A stretch of 64,000 bases of DNA from Musa acuminata AAA Group. Its lineage: Eukaryota; Streptophyta; Magnoliopsida; Zingiberales; Musaceae. Shown here in pieces: positions 48,401 to 61,000 of the stretch (its first letter is position 1; each line of letters opens with the position of its first letter). The translations under genes and the position numbers were made by a program. Location: the NCBI RefSeq assembly GCF_036884655.1, contig NC_088348.1, positions 28,586,501 through 28,650,500 on the forward strand. Direction: 5' to 3'. Below the pieces are notes generated by a model, which saw only the letters and a list, made by a program, of their open reading frames with translations, was not told where the DNA came from and ran no database searches.

Positions 48401-49872
48401 CAAGATAGAGGAAGCGTTTAGCTTAGGATCCCACAAGTAGTCCTTCAGTAAACATTTAATAGGCAATTCAAATTACAAACTTAAACTTCGTAAATTCTAA
48501 ATGGTCGTGCGATAAAGGGTCTAAAGTGGTACCCCATGGTCAAAAGTCTCCACAAGTGCCCATATGACATTGCTATGGAACAAAGCAAACACTACCCAAA
48601 CGCCTATCCAGTCATGTGTCGCCCGAGTAGCTCCTGGTGCTATGTCGGTTGACACTCCGCACCACTCTACAGAGATAGAAAACCCCCAAAATGGTTGCTT
48701 GGATGGTTTGTTTTTGGGCAGTTTTGCATATGCGCGACGATTGCACACAACTTGCATATACAAGCCTATCACAGCCATAAAAGCCAACTAAAATGGGGTC
48801 GCCAAGCCTACTATAAGCCCTCTGCATGCGGTGCAAAGCATGAATAAAACCGATAGACACTGACATACATGAGCATTATATCGAACATCTTGTTTATATG
48901 TTTGTCCATGACAAGTCGGTACATCAGTACAGACCGGTAAGACGAACCATGGTTGCATGAAGAAGTATATTATCGAATTCGAGAGATAAGCACCAAGATA
49001 TTATTGAAGATGCTAGTGATCTGACATTGAGACATCTAAACTGCCTGTGAATTAGCTAAACACCAAACTGGGTATTATGCCTGCATATGATAATTTAGAA
49101 GTTTTCCTTGTTCTGATCAAATGAAGCTGGTCAAATTTGTTGATACAACTATGATTATATTCTCGCGGCTGTTAAATTAATCATATCTGTGTTGTTTGCT
49201 TCGTATAGTAAATGCTTTTGCTTGCTCAGTAATTTTTAGCTTGTGTTGCAGGTTCCTTGATACTGAGGACATTGCAAAAGTGCGGAAATGCTTTGCAGGG
49301 TTGTGGAGTTTGGATGATCCAGATGCTGTGAAGTCTGCTATAGAAAAACCTGATTTGTTTGTTCTCAAACCCCAACGAGAAGGAGGAGGTTATTCTTTAT
49401 TGCAAGTCTCTACTTGTCTTCCTATTTCTCCCACCTCCTGACAACTTGGTATGCTGTAAATCCACTTCCAGGAAACAACATTTATGGTGACAATGTAAGG
49501 GAAACATTGATTAGGCTGCAACAGCAAGGGACTGAGGAACTTGCTGCATACATTTTGATGCAGAGAATATTTCCGACAGCTTCTCTTGCTTTTCTGGTCC
49601 GAGAAGGTGTTTGGCATCAGGATAATGCAATTTCGGAACTAGGAATATATGGTGCCTATTTAAGGTATTTAATGCTTAAACAGCCTCCATGTTCCCTTGT
49701 TGATTGCTCTTGAATGCCGAGTAACATGGAATCATTCCCAAATGACAGGAACAAAGATAAAGTGATCATGAACGATCAATGTGGCTATCTGATGCGGACA
49801 AAGGTTTCATCATCAAATGAAGGTGGGGTGGCAGCTGGATTTGCGGTTTTGGATAGTATTTACCTGACATGA
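39317..49872 (+). CDS. GSH2: Glutathione synthetase, complete, probably plastid and cytosol
   Basis: Catalyses the ATP-dependent joining of gamma-glutamylcysteine and glycine, the last step of glutathione synthesis. Twelve exons join in frame: 39317-39658, 40447-40616, 44234-44309, 44476-44606, 46360-46482, 46566-46646, 47138-47218, 47321-47390, 47519-47640, 49252-49388, 49472-49664, 49749-49872. They encode 549 residues (Arabidopsis about 539). Conserved segments: [73 protein letters not shown], the glycine-rich ATP loop [13 protein letters not shown] and the alanine-rich [12 protein letters not shown] near the C-terminus. The first 56 residues are Ser/Arg/Ala-rich without conserved features and look like a transit peptide; a second in-frame ATG is at 39485. 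Intron 6 is AT-AC type. Introns 2, 4 and 9 carry transposon insertions, but no coding defect is seen. Confidence 0.96.
40801..41057. mobile_element. 257-bp hAT-like MITE with perfect 8-bp target duplication
   Basis: It begins CAAGATTCGTCGTATCGTAC and ends TAGTATGACAGACCTTG, an imperfect inverted repeat fitting the YARNG rule. It is flanked directly by ATCTGAAT at 40793-40800 and 41058-41065. The interior is built of GGTACCGGT/ACCGGGCGGTAC palindromes around a core of ACTGTAGCACTGTAGC-like repeats. It lies in GSH2 intron 2. The intact duplication makes it the best-defined member of the family. Confidence 0.88.
42765..44066. mobile_element. Older GGTGC/GGCGCT-ended element, host of a nested foldback
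   Basis: The left end reads CAAAGGTGCTAGGCGCT. The right end reads AGCGCCTACATGAGCACC, which reverse-complements to GGTGCTCATGTAGGCGCT, so the ends are imperfect inverted repeats. Between them are purine-rich low-complexity DNA (42945-43235) and an inserted foldback (43257-43868). The flanks AGTGCAAT and TCAACAAT match only partly. It lies in GSH2 intron 2. Confidence 0.5.
43257..43868. mobile_element. Foldback (long inverted-repeat) element, arms about 300 bp
   Basis: The left arm from 43257 (TATAGTTAGACCTCCTTAGC) pairs with the reverse complement of the right arm ending at 43868 (TGTAGTTAGATCCCTTTAGC). Pairing continues along almost the whole length through TATGAAAGTGAA, CGAAAACGATGGGCAAA, GGTGGTGG, CTATTGTGGATGAG and GATGAGGCAAA to a small centre near 43565. 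Very long inverted repeats suggest a Mutator-like or foldback MITE. No clear target duplication was seen. Confidence 0.85.
44746..45013. repeat. Tandem duplication, period 130 bp
   Basis: CTTGATGGGCAGAGT at 44746 recurs at 44876 as GTTGATGGGCAGAGT. Shared downstream blocks include CTACAAGAAGGAAGTAT, GTGTTCTTGTTGGTTCT and TATCATGTTGTATTTGTC. The copies differ by a T-run and a short insertion. It lies in GSH2 intron 4. Confidence 0.92.
45239..45575. mobile_element. 337-bp hAT-like MITE in GSH2 intron 4
   Basis: The start CAGGGTTCTCAATTTTG pairs with the end GGTATTCAAAACCCTA, which reverse-complements to TAGGGTTTTGAATACC. Internal repeats of GTACTGAGGCATACC and ACCGGTCGGTATG type link it to the other elements. 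Flanking octamers CTAATAAG and GCAATAAA share AATAA, a decayed target duplication. Confidence 0.7.
46647..47137 (+). other. AT-AC (U12-type) intron 6 of GSH2
   Basis: The exon ends ..AAGGAGAT and the intron opens ATATCCTTA, the consensus of U12-dependent AT-AC introns. A branch-point match TTCTTAAC lies at 47120-47127, about 11 nt before the end, and the intron closes ..TAACAC. Joining these ends gives [12 protein letters not shown] in frame with the family. No GT-AG pair nearby does so. Confidence 0.88.
48117..48952. mobile_element. 836-bp hAT-like element in GSH2 intron 9
   Basis: It begins CCATGGTTTGTTGCATAC and ends GTAAGACGAACCATGG, an imperfect inverted repeat. Subterminal GTACCACGACG/GGTACGTACC and GGTACATCAGTACAGACCGG motifs match the other members. 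The interior (48330-48880) is unrelated unique sequence without a recognisable protein. A target duplication is not clear (TTG shared). Confidence 0.65.
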
Positions 49873-52025
49873 TGACACATGTTTATTAAGGTAATCACAA
49901 ATCTAGTTTCTGTTGTATGATTTGCATGATAATTTAAATAATTGGAATATTGTTTTGTGTGGTGATGGAAACTGTTTACCAGTTTAAATAGACATAAGCA
50001 TCTGGTACAATCTACAAGAACTTGGATTACTTCCTTCAAGTCAGTTCCTTACATTGGCCATACACTTGAATATCCCATGTGGAAATCGATCTAATCTTTC
50101 AGTGCCCCGCCCTCAGGTCTAGTTGGAGCATTTTAGAACTAAACCAAAATTTCAGTTCTCCTATAGGGCCCCTAATTCCCTTAATAAAGGGAATTTGATT
50201 AGAATGTTCTTGGGATGTGGAAAACCACATTTGAAAGAATTATGTGATTGATGATAAGATGGTAACATAGTTGATCCCATCAACTGCTGCAGGTTATCAT
50301 CGGCAGGGCCTGGGAGGAGTCATTAGTGATTCTTCAGGATGTAAAAGTACTCCACGGTTTCTTGTCTTCTACAAATCACAGAGAAGCTTGATTCTTATTC
50401 TTATGAGAAGGTTCAGCTGCATGCACTCAATAAATTCTTCCAGAGCCGAGCATCCTTGTGACACCACTGGAATGACTTGTGACCAGAAATTAAACTCTGG
50501 CTAAATGAACAATTCAGAGCTGATTGTATGCTCATGTGCTATTTTATTTTCCGGGATGACTTGAAAACTAATATTTGGTGCTCTCAAGGGCAAAACCAAA
50601 TGCTGACGGTAACAAATTGTTGTGTGTGCACACATCTGGGCCACTATTATTCAAACAATTCTTCAAGTCATGTTTGGCAAGCAGGTATACATACGTAAAC
50701 CATATGGATGTATGAACTACTGAATAGTGACTTGTTTGCGATTGCAGCACTCACCTCTTCTAAAAGTATGATCAGAGGTTTGCAGCTCAAAGGCAGATCT
50801 CCAAATGAGGACTTCGCCATTGCTACAAAGAGCGGCATATGAAATCAAATTAAGGGGTCAAGAATCAAGAATGTGTAATTACCGAAGCAAAGATTCATAT
50901 CAATGGAGTGTCATATGATGCATCTCCCGGTCACATAGAAACCTGCACAAAATAGATCTATCAAGGGTGTGCCAAAAGTAAGTCCTTATGTCGTAACGCT
51001 TACCCGTGATGCGTAATTCATGCGATTATATTCAATGGAAGATCACCAGTTCTTCTACGATGTACTAGCAACGAGAGAGAGAGAGAGATCTGATATTTGA
51101 ACTTACAGATCCTACTCTACTCCACAATAAAGAAATCCATAGTACCATCCTAACATCGCCATAAGGCCGTAACACACACGATAAACCAGTCAATTGTTAT
51201 TTGTGTTGGCACACCCAGAGTTTATAATGCTCGAAAGTAGGCCTATAAATTTCACATATAAGCTCACAGCACCATATATGATATAAGCAAATCTGGGATC
51301 TTGCTCCTACAGTGACAAAATTTGACGAAGATGGGCAAATTCTTAGTGAGGGGATACTTGAAAACACCATTAGAATGCACGCAGATAACAGATGTAAATG
51401 AGAAATGAATTACTAATGTAGAGCATTCACTCTGTAATCGCTCAAAGAAGCGCCTTAAGCATGCATGTTCTTCTCCATAATAGGAACCAGAAGCTGAAGG
51501 ACTTACTTTTGGCAGTCATTAGACATCCTCCCTGATGGTCATACCAAGCTTGCAACACTGCAGGGGCATTGAAAGCTTTAGCGACTTGTTGTAAGATTTC
51601 ATTTGACAACAAATTTGAAGGCTCCAGAGATCAGTCATACCTAGGAGGTAGGTCTGATGTCTGGCAGATGAAATACTTGTGGAAGAATAATGAGATGCTT
51701 AAGATCACAATCTGTGACCTGCAAAACTGGCTGAGCAGCATCATTAGCATATGATACAGACGCTTGCATGATACTTTGTTCCGCTCAAGGGTGACCCTAA
51801 CTAAGGGGGACATCATATGAATAAAAAAGCAACTTACATACATGATTGATATACAAAAGGTTGTTCATCATCATTTTCGAGATAGGAAAGCACAGACAAA
51901 CTCTTGAAAGATGCTCCTACAGGACACAGGAAACAAAAAAAGGAACAAAAAAACCAAAAAAAAATATATAATACATTTCTTTCAGAGATCCAATTGGTTC
52001 CCTTTTAAGATGGGTGGAACCAGAT
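49873..52025. other. Spacer between convergent GSH2 and MAP3K-epsilon genes
   Basis: About 2.15 kb holding both 3' untranslated regions. Only a short (GA)n run near 51073 is notable. Open frames here show no similarity I recognise. Confidence 0.6.
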
Positions 52026-55000
52026 TCACAAGACTGTGTTGATATGGAGTGCTTTTAACAATGCAGTGGCCATTTGCTTGACTAAAACTTGACCACCAGA
52101 ACGCTGCCCATCTCTCCGTTCTTCAATCAGATTCTGGAGCTTTTGAGGTAGGTCATTCTCTACTATAAGTTGCTTTGGTCTAGGGTGATGTTCGTACACA
52201 GCCTGAGGTAGCAAATAAGATAGGACCAATGAATACTGTGATAAGGAGCAAACCAAGACAAATATCTAATTGAAGCCTCTTAATTATCTGTTCAGGGAGC
52301 CATCATTTGGCTAGTTCCTACTAAATTTTAGTTTTCCACTCAAATAATGGCTTTTCCTGTTTTTCTTATACAATTCTAGCTTCTCTCTTGCTGGCTCTGC
52401 TGTTTTATCCAAAACTCACCCAAATAGTTACAAACACTTTTCTGGCCAAGCTAACAAAGATTACCTTTATCAGTTTTAGCAGATTAAGACGAGCAATAGC
52501 GTCTTGATGATCAAGTCTGGCTACTAGCAATGTCGTCAAACCATTGATGGCCATAGCTGTATTTATTCTGGATGATTTCCTGCATTTTCATTTGTGAATC
52601 AAAAGACAACAACCAGGAAAATGGTAAGAAAGTTCTGAGTTTAGGGAGATTAGATCAAAGCTCAAGAATGAAAATAATCTTTATGTTTCTTACGTAATTA
52701 TCTTCCAGAAAGGCTCCAGTATGTGTACAAAATATTGTTCTGGACAGTTCTGGAAGAACTTCACCAATTTCTGAATCGCTTCCTTCTTCAGCAATGCTTG
52801 TTCTACTTTTCTCTGGTCATTATCATGTGCCAAGCAGACAGCAATTGAATCCAATGCTGTGCCAGACCAAGCTTCGTCCTCCAATAGGTTCAAGTACACA
52901 TCCAATCCTCCATGAGCCCTCAATTGCTCTCTTGAGTTTCGAGATGCATGGGCCATATCACACAGCAGAGGCAATGCACATTGCTTGAGTGGCGAATCTG
53001 ACATAATAAAATTCATCAAGTGTGGAATGATTCCATTTTCTGCAGCCTGTTCTTGTCTCCTCTTGTTTATCTTGCAGAGGTTGAAGAGTGCATTGAGGAC
53101 CTTCGAGTAACAAAATACAAAGTTAAAATAGCCACATTTTGCACCAAAAGAGAATCAGAAGTTCCACTTTAAGAACCTTAAAAAACTTTCCCCCATTCAA
53201 ACCCATATAGTAAATGACCAATGGATTGTGCATTGGGACACAAAAGATCAAGAGAAAAAAAGGATAACTACCAGAATAAATGGAAGAAATCTCAATTTTC
53301 AAAGTTCAAGTGCTTGCAGCCTCATGAGGAGTATATACAAAATACAAGTTATTCAGAGATAAGGTTGCAAGGATGATCTAATCCTTGTTCACAATGGAGA
53401 TTTAGATCAAATAATCATTTTTAATGCAGGATTAAGAAAACATGCCACATCAAATCAGACCCTAGGTCAATATCATGTGACAAAGAAAGTAAACAATGTA
53501 CTTGCATATATGAAGATCTGATGCTGCACTTGACTCTTCTATAGCATATGTTGTCAATGCTTGCAGAAGTTTGAAGGAAAGTTACAAGCCTTGATTACAA
53601 TCATGAACTCAAGAAACAAGCATAAGAGTGTCTGGTTTTGATGGATTCTAAATGCAAAACAATTTCACAGAAGCTAAAAATAAAGAAGGAAAAACAGTTA
53701 AATTTGTATGTGGTTAGCAAACTTGCAATAAATTACTTACTTCGCTATGTATTTGAGAGATAAGAGGTCCTTCACGGAGTTCGAGATTTGGAATCAGATA
53801 CTTGATTGCATCAGCGCGCTGAAGACTTTCCAAACAATTTGGATCCGTTGACAAATGGTTGATACATTTTAAGATCTACATTTTAAGATAGATAAATCCT
53901 GTCAGAAAATTGAATTAGTAACCTAAACAAGTAGGAGCTATTAACTCTCATTGAAGTTCAATGTGACCTTCAGAAGAATAGGAGGTTCCATTTTATTGAA
54001 CATCTGGAGAAGGCGAGAAAGCAAGCTTGGGCTACACATGTAAGACTTCACTATAGTGTCAGCTTGTGCAAACTCTAACAGAAGATCTGCTACCTTCTCA
54101 AGATATTCCCTTGCAACATCAGCATTAGATGAAGACACCATCTGCGACAGCAATCCAGACGAAGTAGTGCTACCAGGTCTAGCATTTAACACGCCAGATC
54201 CAGATAACACACCAGATGTTGCCTGTGATGCTAATCCAGATGTAGAAACTCCTTCATTAGAACTAGATGACCCCATTGTGGGTAAAACCTTCTTTGTTGT
54301 TTTATTTGAAAGCTTCATATTAGGGTCTGTATTACCAATTTCTCGTCCATGTCTAGAGACCTCTGCAAAATAAATATAATATCATAAAAATGAAGAGACT
54401 ACATATTTATCAAGTGAAATAAGGTCCAGAAGAATATAAATCACAGTTCAGTATACATAGGAAGCACCAACTGGAGTTTCAAGACTAAAGTTGTCACGAC
54501 CGGGCCTGATAACATAATTGGTTTATTAACTTGGTTGAGCCTGGATTCTGATTCCCTAACTCAAAATACTTAAGCCTATGTTAGCAATAGTCCATCTATC
54601 AGACCCTTATAAGCTAATCTAAGTCTTCGCCCACTCCACTAAAGTCCTACGTCGGGGGTGTTAAAATCTATCTCACTTAAGGGCTTGATGTCCTCATCAA
54701 AACCTAACATAGCTGAAAATCATGCCTTAGTATAGTGCATAGCTCCACATCGTGATATGCTCTCCAATTCTGTCCACAGGTAGTCTTTTACTAAATCTCT
54801 CACTGTGCCCCAATAATGTAAATTCTAATACCAGTTATCACAACCCGACCTGATTAAATAATTTGCTTATTAACTTCATTGAAGCTAAATCAATAATTCA
54901 AAATATTTGAGTCCAAGCTACTGTCAGACTACTTCTGATGTGGGACTAAATTGGGGTGTTACAAAAGTGCTACTAATCGTAGAAATTTTTACTAATAAAT

Positions 55001-58000
55001 TATAGAAATAATTTTATGAACAGAAAATGGCAACATTTGCCAAATGTTGGAGTCCCAATTTCCAGGCTACTTTCACAAATAAACCCAACAATATAAACAT
55101 ATACATAATAACTCTTTATACAATTTACACTATCTTGGAACATCAAAATCTTTATACCCAAAGCTAGATATAAACATTTCACAAATCAGTATATAAAGTT
55201 TAGAGATGTTAGCTAGTGATGAATGATCCAAATGCAGATGTGTTCGGTTATGGTTTGCATCCTTCTTAAATGGGATCATGATGAGAACCATATGAACTGG
55301 AAGGCAAAGACAGGTTAACAAAATAACCCATACCAGTTATACCAGAATTTAGAGTTTAAGCATAATGCATTCATATTTTCTCAGGAGAAATAAAATTTGC
55401 CTGTGACTCTGTGCTATAATCAAGTTTAAAAAAAGATCCATCAGCTTGCCACCAGACTTTATGGAGCAAATCTAGTTCTTAATACATAAATTATTCTTAA
55501 ACAGTTAATTAAGCCCAATCTGCATTTCAAATTTCATATGAAGATAACGTACAAGAATAAACAGATATATCATTGACACTTAACAGCCCAGATAGAAAGA
55601 TCTAAGAATATCTCCATAACTATCTTTAGACTCGTACCCTTTTAAATAAAAAAATCAAATTAAGTGTTAAATGTATGCACTTTAAGAAAGAACTAGAACA
55701 ATACCTGCAAATTCTGCCATCAGAAAATCAAGTTCACCATTTGTCCTCCTTTCAGTTGAAGCATGTAACAGTGGCAATATGCTTTCATGTCTTTCCAATC
55801 CAGAAAGATGATGAACATAATCAAGTTGTCCTGAGACATGACGAGAAGGTGGTTCCTTCTCCAGCAAGCTCAAAAGTGGACGAATTTGATCATATTGAGA
55901 TATTAATTGGCTTGCACCACCAGAGTGGCCATTTGATGCAAATTCCATATGCTTTGGAGGCTTATCAGTAGAACTTCTACCAGCAGAATTTGTACCCCTT
56001 TGATGCCTAGGTAAGTCAATATCCACACGAGAAGGTTCATGATCCCACAAACTAAAATGTTCATTCTCCTTTGAAGCTTCCAACATAGCATGACTTGGAT
56101 GATTCTTATCTCCTCCAAATAATTGCTTGTCCAACTGGGTAGCATCTGTCCTCTGAGAATAAGAAGCTGGATTCTGCACTTGTTCTATAGCTCCAGATTG
56201 AAAAGGATGCTCAAGCCTAACCTTGGAAGCATCAATTTGACCCAAGTTGGAGACTGCTGAATCAAACTGCACAACAGAAGGACGATTAGGGGGTTCTAAT
56301 GGACCAGATCTTGGTCTTGGAGCAGAACCATTCGGTGGAAGAGATACACCCCCACTACCAATGGAGGCTAGCCGAGTTGCCTCATTCAAGCTGTAAAGTG
56401 TGTTAACAAGCCTAAGAAGTATGCCGTTCTTTGCAGCAATGCGACAGAAGTCATTCCTTGGGGTCAACTGTTGAAGCTTAAAAACCTGCCAGATGCCATC
56501 TATGGCAAGATGAACCATTTGTCTGATAACAGAGAGAAAATTAGCAGAGGTCGTACAACCATACTCAGAAAATGCATCAGATAAAGGATGGTAACAACCT
56601 GTACTTTGCATAGTCAGCCTCAAGAAAGCCCACCAGAACAGGAATTCCTCGGCATGCAATGAACATTTGCAATGTCAAAGTGCTAAAAGAACATGATACC
56701 ATCAGTTGGAAATAGCAGAAGGTAAATTGTAAAGGTAAACGATATATGGAAGTGACATCCTAAACCTGGATTGACAAAGCTGCTCAAGAAAAAAAGCCGC
56801 CTGCATACGGATTTCCCTAGGACGATCAGGCACAGCAAAGTTCATTACAACTGGAATCTGCATATACCAAATAAGAGATCAACTCCATAACTGGCATTTA
56901 AACATATCCACAATAAAAAGAATCTTCAATATATAATCTCAGGAAGAAGTGATCTTACCAGGCCAACAAGACAGGCATTTTCTTGAAAACCAATATTATC
57001 TTTGATTATATGATTGATAACTTGAAGTACTGAACATATAACCTGTGGAGGCCACAAAGATCAGTTCTTACCAAGAATGTAAATGGACTAAGTCATTCTA
57101 ATGATGCTTTATGAATTTCTATCATGTAGCACACAAAAGTTACATGGTGAAGTACAAAAGTCTAACAAAGTAGATGTGCGAGCAAACGTACACGGTTTTT
57201 AGGGACTTCAAGAAGTTCCATGAGTGGAAGGAAACCATGCTGAGACATGTAAACATGTTTCTGCTCAGCGCGCTGAGTGAAAAACACCATAAGCTTCTGA
57301 CAGGCTGACAATAGCACATCTTCAGATGCTTCAGGCTTTAGCAAACCAACTATTTTGCTAAATTCGACAGACTACATAGAAGAGAAACAAAATAATCACC
57401 AAGGATAATAAAAAGATATATAATTTAGATAATAAAGGAATATATACTTCATTTACACTGGGATAAAAGTTATGCAATCAAAGAAAAGTATTCAGTCCAA
57501 AGATAATGGAGTAGTAAAGCTTAATAGCTTGTAGCATGTACTAACTGCTGATTAATGAAAGCTAATTTCCGTCTAATAATCATAAATTTCCTAAGCAGAA
57601 TCAACAAGTGAAGGGGTAAAACTAGATGTGTTTTTATATGTCCAACATATTTTGTTTGATTTTGAGAAAAAAACGATGCTACAAGTTCATACTTCTTTAA
57701 GTTGATGGTAAAGTATTTTCCATGACATGCATGCTAGTATGCTACCTAAATTGACCTTCTACGTGCAAACCAACTTCAAAACACGAAACATTACCACATC
57801 ATGGCATGGAGGTATGCCAATATCTTTTTGGCATAACATGATTCCATACTATATGTCAGCACCTACAGAATGGATCACCACAATGCATGCCGACACCTCA
57901 TTGGCATGCTAGATTCAACTTGTTGTTGACATGTTATCAACAAACCATGCATTTTCAACAATGAGAGCATAGAAATCATATCAAGAAAAGCTCATAACTA

Positions 58001-61000
58001 GTATATGCTGAACTTCTGATCCTTTTTGTTGAAATTTCTGATCACTAAAAATGCTTCCATAGAATATAACTTTTCTACCATAAAATTCTAGTTCTTACAA
58101 TAGAGGGTGCAAAAGACAACTGTAACTCATATGGCAAATCAAGAAAATTATGTCTTTGCTTAATTTAAGAAAATAAAAGAAAACAACACAAAAATCAACA
58201 AGACCGAGAGATCAAAGTAAATAAAAAAGGTGGTAAAGAAAAATGGCATCACAAGCAATCTCAAAGACTTCAGAGAAATTTGAAAGCCACAAAAGAGGTG
58301 CTTGTAAGTTATGTCATTCTTTTTTTTATCTAATAAAAAACTTTAAAGGTGCAAATGTGCAATAACTGTTAAGTGCCTGGAACCTATAACTAAACCATCT
58401 TCGTGAACTAGAAGGTTTGACTCTAGAAACAGAATGAGCACCTGAATGGGAAAAGTGTTATCTGCTGGCAGATTATCACCGAAGACCTGAGAAAAATATA
58501 ACACGACAGCTAGTAATCAAATGCTTCCTTGTAAGAAAAAAGAGTATCTTTTTCAGAAATCAAATTATGAATGTCCATAAGACTTGCTAATAATGAGTGC
58601 ATATACACAGAAAACGTACCGAACCATCAAAATCAATCCCATCTTCTTGCAAATTCATAACAAGTTGTAAAAGCTTCCCACTGCTGTTCTGTGCTGGTTC
58701 CATTTGCTTCTGAGCCATTCTAGCTTTGAGCTTTTTTGCCAAGTCATTTTGCTGACCAGTTGCTGATGATGAAGCTTCAGCACCTTGATCTTTTTGTCTA
58801 TCTAGTGGCTGAAATAAATCATCCAAAGAAGCATCTTTTGGTGTGTCACTAAACCTACTAAGCTCATTAGCTCCATGAGTAATTGACTGCTTCACAACCT
58901 TTGAAATAGGTTAATGGACAAATGAACTAGGTTAGCAACAAAATATTTGATTACATTTATAAAATAATAACACAAACTTGTGAAAATTTATAATGCCCAA
59001 AATAGGCCATCCTGAAATTCATTGGGTCAAATGAAAGATTAATAAAAGATAAATCAAAACAAAAATAGCAAAGATGCGACAATGTTGTGTCTGCAACTTG
59101 ACTATGTAATCTAACCTTCTTTAATATGCAACACTATTTTGACCAAGTTTAGTTGTTTCATCTGGACTGGTATGAAATCGGTAGTGCATATGTGAAGCAG
59201 TAAGTAGACTGCCCCCACCCAACAGTCCGCTCCGACTTAATTAAAAAAAATTTAATTAAAACTTTTAGGGCTTATGTTCGTGAGCTCTCTTCGCCCAAAC
59301 AGAATCCCTCCATGTGTTGTTTTGCTTCTGTTGTTGCCCATAAACACTCGCCACTTGTCGTGTGCCACCGACAAGCATGCTTCCTCCTCTTCTTCTACCA
59401 CCTCCTCACCTTCCTCTACCTCCTTCCTTTCGCTTCCTACAGTGCCTCCTCTTCTTCCCTCCACCTTCTTGCTCCTCTTCCCCTTCCTCTTCTCCTACTT
59501 CCTCTTCAAGTCACAGGTACCATGTGTCAGTACCGACCAGGTCACCGTACTTACCCAAAAAAGTGATCCTCAACTTAGACCAAAGATGAGCATGCAAAAG
59601 ATGCCAATCAATAGAAATAATACACAAATGAAACCTCAAGGGAAAAGATAGCTTCAAAGATTTGTAACACCATAAAACAAAAGCCATTTAACAATATCAG
59701 AGAGGTTTACAGAAGAGATAACAAAATAACAGTAAAGAAATTAACATCTCACCTTCTGAAAATTGTTTCTCCCAACTTTAGATCCAAAGGAAAACATGCT
59801 AGATTCATCAGGACTTGTACCTCCTTTGCCTTCTGGTGCTACTGGACTACCTAAGTTTGCTTCTTTAGCAGGAGACTTCAAAGATGGCTTTTCATAGATA
59901 ACTAAGGTAGGATCTTTAGCAGAAAGCACATCTTCTGCTCTATCTTCAACACCGTTCCAGCAGGCATTCTGAACAAGACTAGAATTTTGATCCCCATCAG
60001 AACCTTTAGTATGAATTGCATCAGTAGCAAAGTGCTCTTTCTTAGATTCTTCCTGGATCATGAAGAACAAATTATATCATTTTTTTATATTGTTAGAACT
60101 TAGAACACTTAGAAGTCATAACTCAATTTAAATTATCTCCTTAAAAGGTATAACTGCAAACTGAGAAGACCTTGAAATTAGATCAATTCTTTGGCTTTAA
60201 TCCCTTGACAATACATATGAATTAAAGAATCAAAAAATTGGAAAAAGGACATACGTGTTCAAGATCAGATATAGCAATCTTAGTCTTCTCTGCTGATGGG
60301 CTTTCACCGCCATTATGATTATCCGCATTTGAGTTGCCATCACTCAATTTGGTATCCTCCTCAATGTTCCTGAAATTTGTACAAGTAACTGGACAAATTT
60401 GTAAGTGAGTTTCCAGAGGATCAAAGGTCACTTGTTATTGCAGTTATAATGTGATATAGTAGTTTAACTCAGTTATATAGTCTAATATTAAAGAATGCAT
60501 CCAGAAAGCAGAAATCCAGCAACCTTCGCATATTTGCAAAGTTTTGTCAATGTTGGATGATCAAATACATTAGTCCAATTCTTGGACTTCCAGTCTCAGC
60601 AATTAAATGGTTTTGACAGAGTCAAATAAAATCTTGAACTTTCAGCCAAATACTTGAAAATAAAAATTATAAATTAGTAAAGAAATTTAAAACTTTACAA
60701 AAAAACAAAGAATGTTTTGAAAAATAGGTGAGGTCTTTTGTTAAATAAAATTTTGATCCCCTAATTTTATGGTGAAAGTTCACCAATGTCCATTGGTAAA
60801 TGAGTGCACTGTATGCACACTGAAAAGCGGGTGCACGCCATACTGACGTGGGTGTATGTTTAAGAATCCTATAGGTGAAAATTGGTTACTAGGGTGTAAA
60901 CATCACAGGGGCTAAATGTTGTAAAGTCAAAAATTGACAATTTGTACAAATAAATGTTAAAAATAAGTAGGGAGATGAAAAACAAATACCCCTTGTTTTC

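Noticed and set aside
59274..59651. Three overlapping Ser/Pro/Leu-rich open frames
   Set aside because: They arise from a CT-rich low-complexity intron block of MAP3K-epsilon.
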